Source: Thermopolyspora flexuosa
GTDB taxonomy: Bacteria > Actinomycetota > Actinomycetes > Streptosporangiales > Streptosporangiaceae
Length of the DNA: 64,000 nt
Direction of reading: 5' to 3'
Assembly: GCF_006716785.1 (NCBI RefSeq)
Contig: NZ_VFPQ01000001.1
Coordinates: 4,526,001-4,590,000, forward strand
Below, piece after piece: positions 9,198 through 17,796 of the stretch. The position numbers were made by a program, and so were the translations under genes. How positions within the stretch are numbered: the first letter of the stretch is position 1; the number at the start of each line of letters is the position of its first letter. The notes below the pieces were generated by a model. That model was given only the letters and a program-made list of their open reading frames with translations, searched no databases and was not told the DNA's origin.

Positions 9198-10111
9198 TCG
9201 CGGCGGTCGCCCTGGCGTTGCTCTCGATCGGGTGCGTCGTGGCGGCCTGGCGACTCCCCTCCGCCCGATGGACCTGGCGGGCGCCCCGGACGGCCATCCT
9301 GCTGTGGCAGTCGATCGGCCTCACCTGGGGCCTGGCCAGCACGGGCGCGCTGCTCGCCTACGCGCTCCAGCCGTACGGGCAGGGCGTCATCTACGGCCTG
9401 CACAGCCATCTGAGCTCGGTGCTCTCGCTGGGCCCGGACCCGAATTTCACCTACGACCTGTCCCGCACGATCGCGCTCGTGGCCGGCCTCGCGCTGCTCG
9501 CCGTGCTCATCGGGGTGCTGCTCGCCGCGCTCTGGCAGACGCTCCGCGCCCGGCAGCGGCACCGCGAGCTGCTCGCGCTCGTCGCCCGCGAGGACCCGCA
9601 CGTGCCGGGCGTCCGCATCCTCGACCACCCCGGGGCGACCGCGTACTGCGTGCCCGGGCTGCGCTCGGAGGTGGTGGTGAGCGCGGGCGCGCTGCGGCTG
9701 CTGTCCCGCGACGAACTCGCCGCGGTGCTCGCGCACGAGGACGCGCACGTGCGCGAGCGGCACGACCTCGTGCTGCTGCCGTTCGCGGCGCTGCGCCGGG
9801 CGATCCCGTGGGCCCGGGTCGTGCGCGAGGCGCAGTCCTCGGTGGCGCTGCTCGTGGAGATGGCCGCCGACGACCGGGCGCGGCGGCACTGCTCGCCCCG
9901 CCGCCTCGCCACCGCGCTGCTGCGGTTCGGCGCCGCCGGGTCGCTGCCCGCCCCGCAGGGCGCGCTCGGCGCGGGGGGCGACGTGATGGCGCGGGTGAAC
10001 CGGCTCATCTCGCCGGCCGCCGAGCTGCCCCGCCTGTTCCGGTATGGCGTGGTCGCGCTGTCGGCGCTGCTCACCGCGTCGGCCCCGCTGCTGTGGGCGA
10101 TGCCACACTGA
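9194..10111 (+). CDS. M56-family membrane metalloprotease (BlaR1-like)
   Basis: 305-residue integral membrane zinc protease, likely the signal-transducing partner of the BlaI-type regulator. Hydrophobic helices near 1-20, 35-60, 92-117 and 278-300; the catalytic motif is LAHEDAHV with H181, E182 and H185, and a further acidic residue is expected in VEMAADDRARR. Unlike BlaR1 it has no C-terminal penicillin-binding sensor domain, so its inducer is unknown. Translationally coupled to the regulator by a 4-base overlap. Confidence 0.87.
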   Translation: MIAAVALALLSIGCVVAAWRLPSARWTWRAPRTAILLWQSIGLTWGLASTGALLAYALQPYGQGVIYGLHSHLSSVLSLGPDPNFTYDLSRTIALVAGLALLAVLIGVLLAALWQTLRARQRHRELLALVAREDPHVPGVRILDHPGATAYCVPGLRSEVVVSAGALRLLSRDELAAVLAHEDAHVRERHDLVLLPFAALRRAIPWARVVREAQSSVALLVEMAADDRARRHCSPRRLATALLRFGAAGSLPAPQGALGAGGDVMARVNRLISPAAELPRLFRYGVVALSALLTASAPLLWAMPH

Positions 10112-10139
10112 TAGTGCTAGCAACTGTTAGCCGACCTGT

Positions 10140-10174
10140 TTGCTATTGCAAGCACCGGGAGGCATACTCAAGGT
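10140..10174 (+). promoter_or_regulatory. Leaderless promoter of the XRE regulator gene
   Basis: TTGCTA (10140-10145), 17-bp spacer, CATACT (10163-10168), then 6 bases to the ATG at 10175. This places the transcription start at or next to the start codon. Confidence 0.65.
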
Positions 10175-10729
10175 ATGGAACTCCCGAAGGTCGGCTCGAT
10201 CGGCGAATACATTCGCCAGCAGCGGCAGCAGGCGAAGATCTCGCTGCGGCAGCTCGCGGCGCAGGCCGGGGTCTCCAACCCGTACCTCAGCCAGATTGAG
10301 CGCGGGCTGCGCAAGCCGAGCGCCGAGATCCTCAACCAGATCGCCAAGGGCCTGCGGATCTCGGCCGAGGCGCTGTACGTCCAGGCCGGGCTGATCGAGC
10401 AGCGCGAGCCGGACACCGGCGTGCTCGCCGCCCTTCGGGCCGACACCACGCTCACCGAGCGCCAGCGTCAGGTGCTCATCGACATCTACGAATCGTTCCG
10501 CAAGGAGAACCGCGAGGAGGCCCGGTCCCGGTCGGCGCAGAAAGGCCAGGACGCGCAGACCGAGGCCGAGCCTCGCGATCAGGCGGTTCCCGCCGAGGGC
10601 GAGACGCCCCGGCGGACGCGTTCCCACGAGCGGAGCCACGCGGCGGACGGGGACTTGGGGGCAACGTCGTCCACGTCGCCGCAGACCTCGGGGAACGGGC
10701 AAAGCCCACCCGAACCGAAGGAAGGTTAA
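10175..10729 (+). CDS. XRE-family transcriptional regulator upstream of hbhA-like gene
   Basis: 184 residues: a Cro/CI helix-turn-helix (about 9-68: YIRQQRQQAKISLRQLAAQAGVSNPYLSQIERGLRKPS), a short helical segment (TERQRQVLIDIYESF), and a disordered Glu/Ser/Thr/Gly-rich tail. The order XRE - HbhA-like - DUF2516 matches Rv0474-Rv0475-Rv0476 of Mycobacterium tuberculosis as I recall it, supporting orthology. It ends 3 bases before the next start codon, so likely one operon. Confidence 0.85.
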   Translation: MELPKVGSIGEYIRQQRQQAKISLRQLAAQAGVSNPYLSQIERGLRKPSAEILNQIAKGLRISAEALYVQAGLIEQREPDTGVLAALRADTTLTERQRQVLIDIYESFRKENREEARSRSAQKGQDAQTEAEPRDQAVPAEGETPRRTRSHERSHAADGDLGATSSTSPQTSGNGQSPPEPKEG

Positions 10730-10732
10730 CCC

Positions 10733-11194
10733 ATGCCCATCACCGACGAAGTCAGGAAGCTGACCGAGTCCAAGCCGTTCTACGCGGTGGCCGGCGCCGG
10801 CGACTACGCCGTCGAGAAGCTGCGTGAGCTGCCCGAGCGGCTCACCCGGCTGCAGTCGCGCCGCGACGAGTTCCGGCAGACCGCCCAGGAGCTGCCGCGC
10901 AAGGCGCGCAGCTACGCGATCGAGTGGCAGAGCAAGGCCGAGGCGTACGCCAAGGACCTGCCGGAGAAGGCGCGCGAGTACGCCGACGCGGTCGCGCAGA
11001 AGGCCGCCAAGCTGTACGACGAGTTCGCCGACCGTGGCCGCAAGGTGGTGAGCCGGGTGAGCGGCGAGGCCGCCCTCGAGCTCGAGGAGATCTCCGAGGC
11101 CGCCGAGCCGCCCGCGGCCGCCGCGATCACCGCGCCGAAGCCCGCCGAGCCGGCGAAGAGGTCCACCACCCGCCGGTCCACGCCGAAGGCCTGA
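10733..11194 (+). CDS. Heparin-binding haemagglutinin-like coiled-coil protein
   Basis: 153 residues, all-helical: a coiled-coil (about 20-115) rich in Lys, Arg, Glu and Ala, and an Ala/Pro/Lys/Thr tail ending TTRRSTPKA. This is the HbhA architecture (coiled coil plus basic C-terminus), although the lysine repeat arms are much shorter than in mycobacterial HbhA, so heparin binding is doubtful. No signal peptide. Strong AGGAAGG site before ATG 10733. A structural or membrane-associated role is inference. Confidence 0.7.
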   Translation: MPITDEVRKLTESKPFYAVAGAGDYAVEKLRELPERLTRLQSRRDEFRQTAQELPRKARSYAIEWQSKAEAYAKDLPEKAREYADAVAQKAAKLYDEFADRGRKVVSRVSGEAALELEEISEAAEPPAAAAITAPKPAEPAKRSTTRRSTPKA

Positions 11195-11415
11195 CCTCCG
11201 GCACCGCCGCCCCGGCGTGCCCGCGCGCCCGCCGGGGACGTACGGCGGGCCCGCCCGGCCGCCGGCCACGGCGCCCGCCGTCACGGCACGACCCACGCGG
11301 CCGCCTGCAGGAGGGCGGCCCGCGCCGGTCGGCGCGCGACCGGGAGCCGCGCCCGGGGCGCCTGCGCCGGGAAATCGGGTCGCGGCAGGCAGGTACGCCG
11401 CGGACCCGTGCGCAC

Positions 11416-11421
11416 TAGGCT
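11416..11421 (+). promoter_or_regulatory. TAGGCT -10 box of the DUF2516 gene
   Basis: TAGGCT predicts a transcription start near 11428, giving a short leader that contains GGGAG 5 bases before the ATG at 11455. Confidence 0.45.
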
Positions 11422-11454
11422 GGGGATGCTGTTGACGATCTGGTGGGAGTGGGC

Positions 11455-11778
11455 ATGTTGGGCGGAATCCACAGCGTTCTCGACCTCATCTTCTGGCTCC
11501 TCAGCATCGGGGCGTTCGTGCTGTGCGTCTGGGCCCTGGTGCACGCGATCCGCACCCCGGCGCGCAACTTCGCCGTCGCCGGGAAGCTGACGAAGAACAT
11601 CTGGCTCGCCATCCTCGGCTTCGCCACCCTGTTCACCTTCGCCGCGGCGGCCCTCTACCTCAGGGCGATCAGCATCCTCAACGTGGCGGCCGTGATCGCG
11701 GCCGGCGTCTACCTCGCCGACGTGAAGCCCGCGGTGAGCGGGCAGGGCCGCAACGAGGGCCCGTACGGTCCCTGGTGA
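11455..11778 (+). CDS. DUF2516 membrane protein
   Basis: 107 residues with three predicted membrane helices (about 8-30, 44-66, 70-92) and a short C-terminal tail. Family of unknown function, found next to hbhA-like genes in many actinobacteria. ATG 11455 has GGGAG 5 bases upstream; a GTG at 11443 is the alternative start. Confidence 0.75.
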   Translation: MLGGIHSVLDLIFWLLSIGAFVLCVWALVHAIRTPARNFAVAGKLTKNIWLAILGFATLFTFAAAALYLRAISILNVAAVIAAGVYLADVKPAVSGQGRNEGPYGPW

Positions 11779-11847
11779 CCGGCCCGTTCCCCGGCCCGCC
11801 GCGCCTCCCCGGCACCGTCCTCACGCCGGGATGGCTAGTCTTCCGGC

Positions 11848-12564
11848 ATGCGCACACACCGGCTGGAGCTTGAGGACCAGAACCTGCGCGAGTGGGACGC
11901 GACCGTGCTCGCCGCGAGCCCCGAGGGCATCGTGCTCGACCGGTCGGCGTTCTACCCCGGCGGCGGCGGTCAGCCGCCGGACCACGGCGTGCTCATCTGG
12001 CAGGGCGTCGAGACCCGCATCGTCGGGGCGCGCAAGGGCGAGGAGCTGGAGCTGATCCCCGCCGAGGGCGACCCGATCCCGGTGCCCGGCACCACCGTAC
12101 GCTGCGCCATCGCCGACGAGCGGCGCACCGCCCTGATGCGCACGCACTCCGCCCTGCACGTGCTGTGCGGCGTGGTGTTCCGGGACTACGGCGCGCTGGT
12201 CACCGGCGGCAACATGGAGCCGTACCAGGCCCGCATGGACTTCAACCTCACCGAGGTACCGCCGGGCTTCAAGCAGGCGGTGGAGGACGCCTGCAACGCC
12301 GAGATCGCCGCCGACCGGCGCATCGAGGTCCGCATGCTGCCGCGCGAGCAGGCCTTCCAGATCCCGGACATCATCCGCACCGCGAAGAACCTCATCCCCG
12401 AGACGGTGGAGATCGTCCGGATCGTCGACATCGTCGGCCTCGACTGCCAGGCCGACGCCGGCACCCACGTCGCCTCCACCAAGCAGATCGGCCGCGTCCG
12501 GGTCGCCAAGATCGAGAACAAGGGGAAGGGCTTCCGCCGGGTGCGCCTCGAGGTGACCGACTGA
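11848..12564 (+). CDS. Alanyl-tRNA editing protein (AlaX-like)
   Basis: 238-residue stand-alone editing domain related to the C-terminal part of AlaRS, hydrolysing mischarged Ser- or Gly-tRNA(Ala). The N-terminal tRNA synthetase-II second-additional domain has DRSAFYPGGGGQPPDHG; the zinc site is H100, H104 (HSALH), C200 and H207 (CQADAGTH), all four ligands present. TAGTCT at 11836-11841 lies 6 bases before the ATG, so leaderless. Convergent with nothing; the next gene is co-oriented 177 bp on. Confidence 0.9.
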   Translation: MRTHRLELEDQNLREWDATVLAASPEGIVLDRSAFYPGGGGQPPDHGVLIWQGVETRIVGARKGEELELIPAEGDPIPVPGTTVRCAIADERRTALMRTHSALHVLCGVVFRDYGALVTGGNMEPYQARMDFNLTEVPPGFKQAVEDACNAEIAADRRIEVRMLPREQAFQIPDIIRTAKNLIPETVEIVRIVDIVGLDCQADAGTHVASTKQIGRVRVAKIENKGKGFRRVRLEVTD

Positions 12565-12727
12565 GCCGCCGCACGACGCCTGACCGCCGTCCCGGTACGG
12601 CCTGCCGCGCCGGGGCGGCGGTGCCGTACCCGGGCGTCCCGACGAGGAGTGCCAAAGCTCGCAACGCGATTTTGTCAGGGAATGCCTGAAAGGTCACTGC
12701 GGCCACACACGTATTGGATCGCCCCAT

Positions 12728-12733
12728 TAGGCT
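12728..12733 (+). promoter_or_regulatory. TAGGCT -10 box of the DUF2207 gene
   Basis: TAGGCT ends 8 bases before the ATG at 12742, predicting a leaderless mRNA. The preceding 12565-12720 stretch shows a relatively AT-rich core around 12660-12720 and no other clear element. Confidence 0.5.
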
Positions 12734-12741
12734 GACGGCCC

Positions 12742-14439
12742 ATGAGGGACCTTGCTCGACGGCTCGCCCTGACCCTGGCGCTCGCCTGTTTGTCGATCGC
12801 CCCGGCCTCCGCGGCCGCCGCGGCAACGGCGTCCGGAACCGGTACCGCCTCCGGCGCCGCCGCGGTCTCGGGCGGGACGTCCGGCGCGGGCGCGGACATC
12901 ACCGCGATCCGGGTGACGATGGAGCCGCGCACCGACGGGGTGGTGCACGTCAAGGAGGAGATCACGTTCTCCGGCAAGCCCCCCGTCCGCACCCTGCTCA
13001 CCCGCGTCCGCCACGACGACACCCACGACCGGCTCTACCGCGTCACCAACCTCAAGGGCGACGGCAGGCTGAGCGGTGATGTCATCACGCTCACCGGCTC
13101 GGGCAAGGCCACCCTCGAGTACGACGTCACCGGCGCGTTCACCCCGATGTCCGGCGTCGAGGAGCTGCGCTGGTACGCGGTGAACGGCTGGTCGGTCCCG
13201 GTCCAGCAGGCGGTCGTGACCGTGTCCGGGTCCGCCCAGATCCAGAACCTCTCCTGCTTCGCCGGTGACCTCACCTCCGTGGTCGGCTGCACCATCGCCG
13301 AGATGGACCACACCGGCACCACCGCCACCTTCGAGCAGCAGAACCTGCGCCCCGGCCAGGCGCTCACCGTCGTGATCGGCTACCCGGCGGGCGCCTCCGG
13401 CGGCGCCAAGCCGATCCTCGAGCGCCGCTTCGACCTCGCCACCGCGTTCACCCTCAACGCGGTCACCGGCGGCGCCCTCGCCGGGCTGCTCGTGCTGCTG
13501 CTCGGCGGCGTCGGCCTGCTGTACTGGACGCGCGGCCGCGACGCCCGGGTGATCGGCCACGAGGCCCAGGAGATCACCGGCCTGCAGAACGGCACGTTCT
13601 CCCCGCCCGACGGGGTACGGCCCGGCCAGATCGGCACCCTCATCGACGAGCAGGCCGACGTGGTCGACGTCACCGCCACCATCGTCGACCTCGCGGTCCG
13701 CGGCTACCTGCTCATCGAGGAGCAGCCCCGGCAGGCCTACGAGGCCCCCGACTGGGTGCTGGTCAAGCGCTCGAACGCGCCGGTCAACGCGCTGCTGCCG
13801 TACGAGCGGGCGCTGTACGACGCGATCTTCGACGGCCGGGACGCGGTGCCGCTGTCGCAGCTGCGCGGCACCTTCGCCGAGAAGCTCGACACCGTGCGCG
13901 ACGAGCTCTACAAGGACGTGGTGCGCCAGGGCTGGTTCGCCCACCGCCCGGACACCGTGCGCAGCCGGTGGACGGTGATCGGCCTGATCCTCGCCGTGCT
14001 CGGCGTGATCGCCACCGTGCTGCTCGCCTGGTTCACCACGTACGGCCTGCTCGGCCTCGCCGTGATCATCGGCGGCGCGGCGCTCGCCTGGGGCGGCCAG
14101 TACATGCCGGCGAAGACCGCGAAGGGCTCGGCGGCGCTCGCACACACCCTCGCCTTCCGCCGCCACCTGCTCTCCGGCCAGGTCGACACCAACGTGCCCG
14201 CGGCCCAGCGGGTGGAGCTGTTCTCCCGCTACCTGCCGTACGCGATCATCTTCGACAGCGTGGAGCCGTGGGCCCGCCTCGTCGCCGACGTGAGCGGCAA
14301 CGGGCGGCAGGCGGACAACCTGTACTGGTACCACGGCCCGGCCGAGTGGGACCTGTCCCGGTTCGCCGACTCGATGCGGGTGTTCACCACCACGACCTCG
14401 GGCGCCATCTCCACCGCCCGCAGGCTCCGTTCGCTCTGA
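12742..14439 (+). CDS. DUF2207 membrane protein with signal peptide
   Basis: 565 residues. Signal peptide (about 1-28, cleavage near ASAAAAATA), an extracytoplasmic N-terminal domain (about 50-215) with the DUF2207 pattern of a beta-rich segment around VVHVKEEITF, a membrane helix (233-256), a cytoplasmic winged-helix-like region (TATIVDLAVRGYLLIEE), two further helices (around 410-450), and a C-terminal region FSRYLPYAIIFDSVEPWA. Function unknown. Convergent with the asparaginase gene, 12 bp apart. Confidence 0.8.
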   Translation: MRDLARRLALTLALACLSIAPASAAAAATASGTGTASGAAAVSGGTSGAGADITAIRVTMEPRTDGVVHVKEEITFSGKPPVRTLLTRVRHDDTHDRLYRVTNLKGDGRLSGDVITLTGSGKATLEYDVTGAFTPMSGVEELRWYAVNGWSVPVQQAVVTVSGSAQIQNLSCFAGDLTSVVGCTIAEMDHTGTTATFEQQNLRPGQALTVVIGYPAGASGGAKPILERRFDLATAFTLNAVTGGALAGLLVLLLGGVGLLYWTRGRDARVIGHEAQEITGLQNGTFSPPDGVRPGQIGTLIDEQADVVDVTATIVDLAVRGYLLIEEQPRQAYEAPDWVLVKRSNAPVNALLPYERALYDAIFDGRDAVPLSQLRGTFAEKLDTVRDELYKDVVRQGWFAHRPDTVRSRWTVIGLILAVLGVIATVLLAWFTTYGLLGLAVIIGGAALAWGGQYMPAKTAKGSAALAHTLAFRRHLLSGQVDTNVPAAQRVELFSRYLPYAIIFDSVEPWARLVADVSGNGRQADNLYWYHGPAEWDLSRFADSMRVFTTTTSGAISTARRLRSL

Positions 14440-14451
14440 CCGGCCCGCGGG

Positions 14452-15399
14452 TCACTTCTCCCGGACCCGGATCTCCCCGACCTGCTCGCCCCCGCCGAGC
14501 ACCGGCGTGGTGGTGTAGCCGATGAGCTCGGGCGCGTCGAGGCCGAGCGAGCGCAGCGCGGTCACGATCACCGGTAGGCGGGCGCGCCGGGCGCCGTCCT
14601 CGATCTTGATGGCGGCGGCCCGGCCGTCCTCGTGGGCGAGGGCGAAGAACCCCTCCGCGCCCGCCTTGGCGAGCAGCCCCGGGATCGCGCGCATGAGCAC
14701 GTTCTCCGGCCGGAACGTGCCGGAGGTCCACTCCGGGTGGGCGCGCATCGCGTCGGCGACGCGCCGCTCCGGGGTGCCGGGCGCGGCGAGCACGAGCGTG
14801 CGGTAGGCCCGCACCACGCCCGCCATCGAGACGAACAGCAGCGGCGCGCCGCACCCGTCGATGCCGGTGGCGATCACCCGCTCCCCGGTGAGCTCCTCGG
14901 TGGTACGGCGGATCGCCCGCTGCAGCGGGTGGGTGGGGTGGCGGTAGTTCGCGATCGGCCAGCCGTTCGCCACGCAGGTGGCGAGCATCGCGGCGTGCTT
15001 GCCGGAGCACTCGCCGAACACCCGGTGCGGCTCGCCGCCCGCGCGGATGATCTCGCGGGCGGAGTCCTCGTGCTCCGGCAGCGCGGGCGGGCACTGCAGC
15101 GCGTCGGCGTCCAGCCCGGCCCCGGCGAGGATCTTGCGCACCCCGGACACGTGGAACGGCTCGCCCGAGTGGCTCGCGCAGGCGAGGGCGAGCAGCTCGT
15201 CGTCGAGCTCGAGGCCCACGCGCAGCATCGCCAGGGCCTGGATCGGCTTCATCGCCGACCGCGGCGACGCCGGACCCGTCACGTCCCCGTGCACGCGCAC
15301 CGGCTCGCCGCCCGCGCCCACCGCGAGCAGCCGTGCCCGATGCACGGCCTCCGCAAAGCCCGAACGCACGACCTCCACGATCAGCGGCTCGTCCGGCAC
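14452..15399 (-). CDS. L-asparaginase II family protein
   Basis: 315 residues of the asparaginase family typified by the thermolabile Rhizobium enzyme, unrelated to E. coli AnsB. Conserved blocks: [15 protein letters not shown] near 45-60, [18 protein letters not shown] and TGIDGCGAP. Reaction: L-asparagine to aspartate plus ammonia. GTG 15399 follows AAGGGG; a TAAGGCT sequence at about 15419-15425 could be its -10. Cytosolic, no signal peptide. Substrate range within this family is variable. Confidence 0.85.
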   Translation of the reverse strand: MPDEPLIVEVVRSGFAEAVHRARLLAVGAGGEPVRVHGDVTGPASPRSAMKPIQALAMLRVGLELDDELLALACASHSGEPFHVSGVRKILAGAGLDADALQCPPALPEHEDSAREIIRAGGEPHRVFGECSGKHAAMLATCVANGWPIANYRHPTHPLQRAIRRTTEELTGERVIATGIDGCGAPLLFVSMAGVVRAYRTLVLAAPGTPERRVADAMRAHPEWTSGTFRPENVLMRAIPGLLAKAGAEGFFALAHEDGRAAAIKIEDGARRARLPVIVTALRSLGLDAPELIGYTTTPVLGGGEQVGEIRVREK

Positions 15400-15550
15400 C
15401 GCTCACCCCTTTTCGGCACAGCCTTACCGGGCACCCCCTGATGCCCGTTTTCCCGGCAAGTCTACGTACCGGCCCCTGCTCCGGGCCGCCGCTTTCGGGC
15501 ACCCCGCGCCCCGGCCGGCCCGGCCGCGCGGAGGTGGGAGAATGCCGACC

Positions 15551-15976
15551 ATGCGTGCAGTGGTGCAACGGGTGAGCTCGGCGTCGGTGGTCGTGGACGG
15601 CGCCACGGTGGCGGAGATCAACGAGACGGGCCTGCTCGCCCTGGTCGGCGTCACCCACACCGACACCCGCGAGCAGGCCGCCAAGCTCGCGGGCAAGCTG
15701 TGGAACCTGCGCATCCTGCCCGGTGAGAAGTCCTGCTCGGACGTGGGCGCGCCGATCATCGTGGTGAGCCAGTTCACGCTGTACGGCGACGCGCGGAAGG
15801 GCCGCCGCCCGACCTGGCAGGCCGCGGCCCCGGGCCCGGTGGCCGAGCCGCTGGTGAACGCGGTGGTCGAGGAGCTGCGCGCGCTCGGCGCCCAGGTCGG
15901 CACCGGGGTGTTCGGCGCGGACATGAAGGTCCACCTCGTCAACGACGGGCCGGTCACCCTCATCCTCGACGTCTAG
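15551..15976 (+). CDS. dtd: D-aminoacyl-tRNA deacylase
   Basis: 141 residues, the normal Dtd length; removes D-amino acids (and Gly) from mischarged tRNAs. Signatures: [17 protein letters not shown] at the start, [17 protein letters not shown], and the cross-subunit Gly-Pro motif in [12 protein letters not shown] at the end. ATG 15551 fits the family start; an in-frame ATG at 15542 sits better behind GGAGG and may be used, adding three residues. Confidence 0.93.
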   Translation: MRAVVQRVSSASVVVDGATVAEINETGLLALVGVTHTDTREQAAKLAGKLWNLRILPGEKSCSDVGAPIIVVSQFTLYGDARKGRRPTWQAAAPGPVAEPLVNAVVEELRALGAQVGTGVFGADMKVHLVNDGPVTLILDV

Positions 15977-15992
15977 CCCGGCGCACGGTCTC

Positions 15993-16022
15993 GTCCGTCC
16001 CGGCCGCGCGGCCGGGACGGAC
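15993..16022. terminator. Bidirectional terminator hairpin between dtd and ygfZ
   Basis: A perfect inverted repeat: 13-bp arms (GTCCGTCCCGGCC / GGCCGGGACGGAC) around GCGC, centred in the 58-bp gap between convergent genes. No T run. Confidence 0.7.
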
Positions 16023-16034
16023 GGCGGCCACGGG

Positions 16035-17039
16035 TCAGCGCAGGCGGCGGCGCAGCGCGGGGTCGATCTTCACGTTGCGGCCCGCGTCCGGCGGCACGAT
16101 CACCGTCTGCGCGGCCGCCACGCCCGCCGCGAGCAGCGTGGCGTCGACCGGCACGGTCCGCTTCACCAGGGCGAGCGCGATCGGGCCGAGCTCGTGGTGC
16201 CGGGCCGCGGAGCCGACGAAGCCGACCTGCTCGCCGTCGAGCGTGACCGGGTCGCCGTGCCGGGGCAGGATGTCCACGCTGCCGTCGAGGTGGAGGAAGA
16301 CGAGGCGGCGCGGCGGGTGGCCGAGGTTGTGCACCCGGGCGACCGTCTCCTGGCCCCGGTAGCAGCCCTTGTTCAGCTGCACCGCGGTGCCGATCCAGCC
16401 CACCTCGTGCGGGATCGCCTTATGGTCGGTCTCGAAGCCCAGCCGCGGCACGTGCGCCTCGATGCGCAGCGCCTCGTACGCCCACAGCCCGACCGGCCGC
16501 CGCCCCAGGTGCTCGGGGAGCAGCCGCCGCGGCAGCAGCAGGTCGTCGCCGAGCGGGATCGCGCCGTCCGGCAGGTCGGCCGGGGCCTCGGCCGTACCGG
16601 CGGGGCCGCCGCGCAGGCCGGACACCACGGCGTAGTCCGCGGTCACGTCGGCGACCTCGACCCGGAGCATGAACCGCATCTTCTCCAGGTAGGCGACGAG
16701 CGGGCCCGCCGTACCGGGCTCGACGTGGCCCCACACCGCCTCGCCGTCGTCGACGAGGACAAGGTGGTGCTCCACCCGGCCCTGCGGGTCGAGGAAGAGC
16801 GTCTGGGTGGGCTCGCCCGGCCGCAGCGTGTCGAGCTTCTGCGAGCTCAGGTCGTTGAGCCATTTCAGCCGGTCGGCGCCGGCGATCCGGATGACCTCGC
16901 GGTTGCTCCGGTCCACCACGGCCTCGCCCGCGACGAGGGCGCGCTGCTCGCCATAGAGATCACCGTAGTGCGCGGCGACGTCCGCGTCCGGGGCGTCCGC
17001 CGCGACCGCTCCGGGAGTGTCCAGCAAAGGGCTCCGCAT
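16035..17039 (-). CDS. ygfZ: Folate-binding protein YgfZ (iron-sulfur maturation)
   Basis: 334 residues, GcvT-like fold without glycine cleavage activity; YgfZ proteins use tetrahydrofolate in iron-sulfur cluster maintenance. The hallmark KGCYRGQE is at about 222-229, with the essential cysteine present. N-terminal core includes DRLKWLNDLSSQKLD and QGRVEHHLVLV. ATG 17039 is preceded after 6 bases by TACGCT (17046-17051), implying a leaderless transcript; a longer open frame upstream is Arg/Pro-rich and not family-like. Confidence 0.9.
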   Translation of the reverse strand: MRSPLLDTPGAVAADAPDADVAAHYGDLYGEQRALVAGEAVVDRSNREVIRIAGADRLKWLNDLSSQKLDTLRPGEPTQTLFLDPQGRVEHHLVLVDDGEAVWGHVEPGTAGPLVAYLEKMRFMLRVEVADVTADYAVVSGLRGGPAGTAEAPADLPDGAIPLGDDLLLPRRLLPEHLGRRPVGLWAYEALRIEAHVPRLGFETDHKAIPHEVGWIGTAVQLNKGCYRGQETVARVHNLGHPPRRLVFLHLDGSVDILPRHGDPVTLDGEQVGFVGSAARHHELGPIALALVKRTVPVDATLLAAGVAAAQTVIVPPDAGRNVKIDPALRRRLR

Positions 17040-17119
17040 GCCCACAGCGTACGCCCGGCACCGGCGCGGATCACCGCGGCGGCCCCGGTTCCCCCGGTAC
17101 GGCCGGGCCCGGTGCGCGG

Positions 17120-17569
17120 TCAGCGGCAGTTGCGGCAGGTGCCGAAGACGGTGAGGTGGTGCACGTCGGTGACGAACCCGAGCTCCCGGTCGAGCGCGGT
17201 GACCAGGCCGTCGACGAGCCGGGGCGCGACCTCGGTCACCTCGCCGCAGCCGCGGCACACCAGGTGCACGTGGTCGGCCTCGGCGGCGAGGTGGTAGGTG
17301 GGCGCGCCGTGGCTCAGGTGGGTGTGGGTGACCAGCCCGAGCTCCTCGAGCAGCTCGAGCGTGCGGTAGACGGTGGAGATGTTCACCCCGCGCGCGGTCT
17401 GCTGCACCCGGGCGCAGATCTCCTCGGGCGTGGCGTGCCCGAGTTCGCTGACCGCCTCCAGGACGAGCTGGCGCTGCGGCGTGACCCGGTAGCCCCGCGA
17501 CCGCAGCTCCTCGTGCCAGTCGGTCGGGGCGGCTTTCGTGCTGGCGGCTCCCTTGCCCGGCTCGGCCAT
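17120..17569 (-). CDS. nur: Fur-family metalloregulator, Nur-like
   Basis: 149 residues: winged helix (20-90; GYRVTPQRQLVLEAVSEL, NISTVYRTLELLEELGLV) and dimerisation domain. Structural zinc cysteines CRGC and CRNC are intact, as are HGAPTYHL and HVHLVC. As I recall it, Streptomyces Nur (nickel uptake regulator) shares the block NISTVYRTLELLEELGLV and lies near ygfZ, so Nur is the best name; zinc or iron sensing cannot be excluded. TAGACT (17576-17581) is 6 bases upstream of the ATG. Confidence 0.75.
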   Translation of the reverse strand: MAEPGKGAASTKAAPTDWHEELRSRGYRVTPQRQLVLEAVSELGHATPEEICARVQQTARGVNISTVYRTLELLEELGLVTHTHLSHGAPTYHLAAEADHVHLVCRGCGEVTEVAPRLVDGLVTALDRELGFVTDVHHLTVFGTCRNCR

Positions 17570-17647
17570 GCCCCGAGTCTAGAAGCTTTCCCGGGTGGTC
17601 CGCGCGCCGGCTCCGGCCGCTGCCGGCCGTACCCCGCGAATAATCGG

Positions 17648-17676
17648 TTGCCCCTGCCCGGGGCGTGACATACGGT
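17648..17676 (+). promoter_or_regulatory. Promoter of the 13-codon ORF
   Basis: TTGCCC (17648-17653) and TACGGT (17671-17676) are separated by 17 bp, predicting a start near 17683 just before the extended Shine-Dalgarno sequence. Confidence 0.5.
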
Positions 17677-17687
17677 CGGGGGCACGC

Positions 17688-17703
17688 AGAAAGGAGGTGG
17701 TCC
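17688..17703 (+). promoter_or_regulatory. Extended anti-Shine-Dalgarno complement
   Basis: AGAAAGGAGGTGGTCC matches the reverse complement of the bacterial 16S rRNA 3' end (AGAAAGGAGGTGATCC) at 15 of 16 bases, and the differing base can still form a G-U pair. The core GGAGG ends 12 bases before the ATG at 17710. Confidence 0.75.
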
Positions 17704-17709
17704 GAAACA

Positions 17710-17751
17710 ATGGTTGATCTTGATTGGGCCAGCGAGGTGGCTGTCCGCTAG
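17710..17751 (+). CDS. 13-codon ORF (MVDLDWASEVAVR) with extreme SD
   Basis: A tiny open frame directly after a promoter-like sequence and a near-complete 16S complement. No larger gene follows on this strand: the next gene, nitrobindin-like, is convergent. The peptide is acidic with one Trp and no Cys or His run, so it is not a typical attenuator peptide. It may be a regulatory RNA or small protein; I do not recognise it with certainty. Two overlapping hairpins follow the stop codon. Confidence 0.45.
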   Translation: MVDLDWASEVAVR

Positions 17752-17761
17752 GACGGCGCCG

Positions 17762-17796
17762 ATCCGGACCACCGTCCGGATGTCGTGGCGACGTCC
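17762..17796 (+). other. Two mutually exclusive hairpins after the tiny ORF
   Basis: Hairpin A pairs ATCCGGAC (17762-17769) with GTCCGGAT (17774-17781), loop CACC. Hairpin B pairs GGATGTCG (17778-17785) with CGACGTCC (17789-17796), loop TGG. They share 17778-17781, so only one can form at a time. No T tract follows. The remainder to 18022 shows nothing else. Confidence 0.5.
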
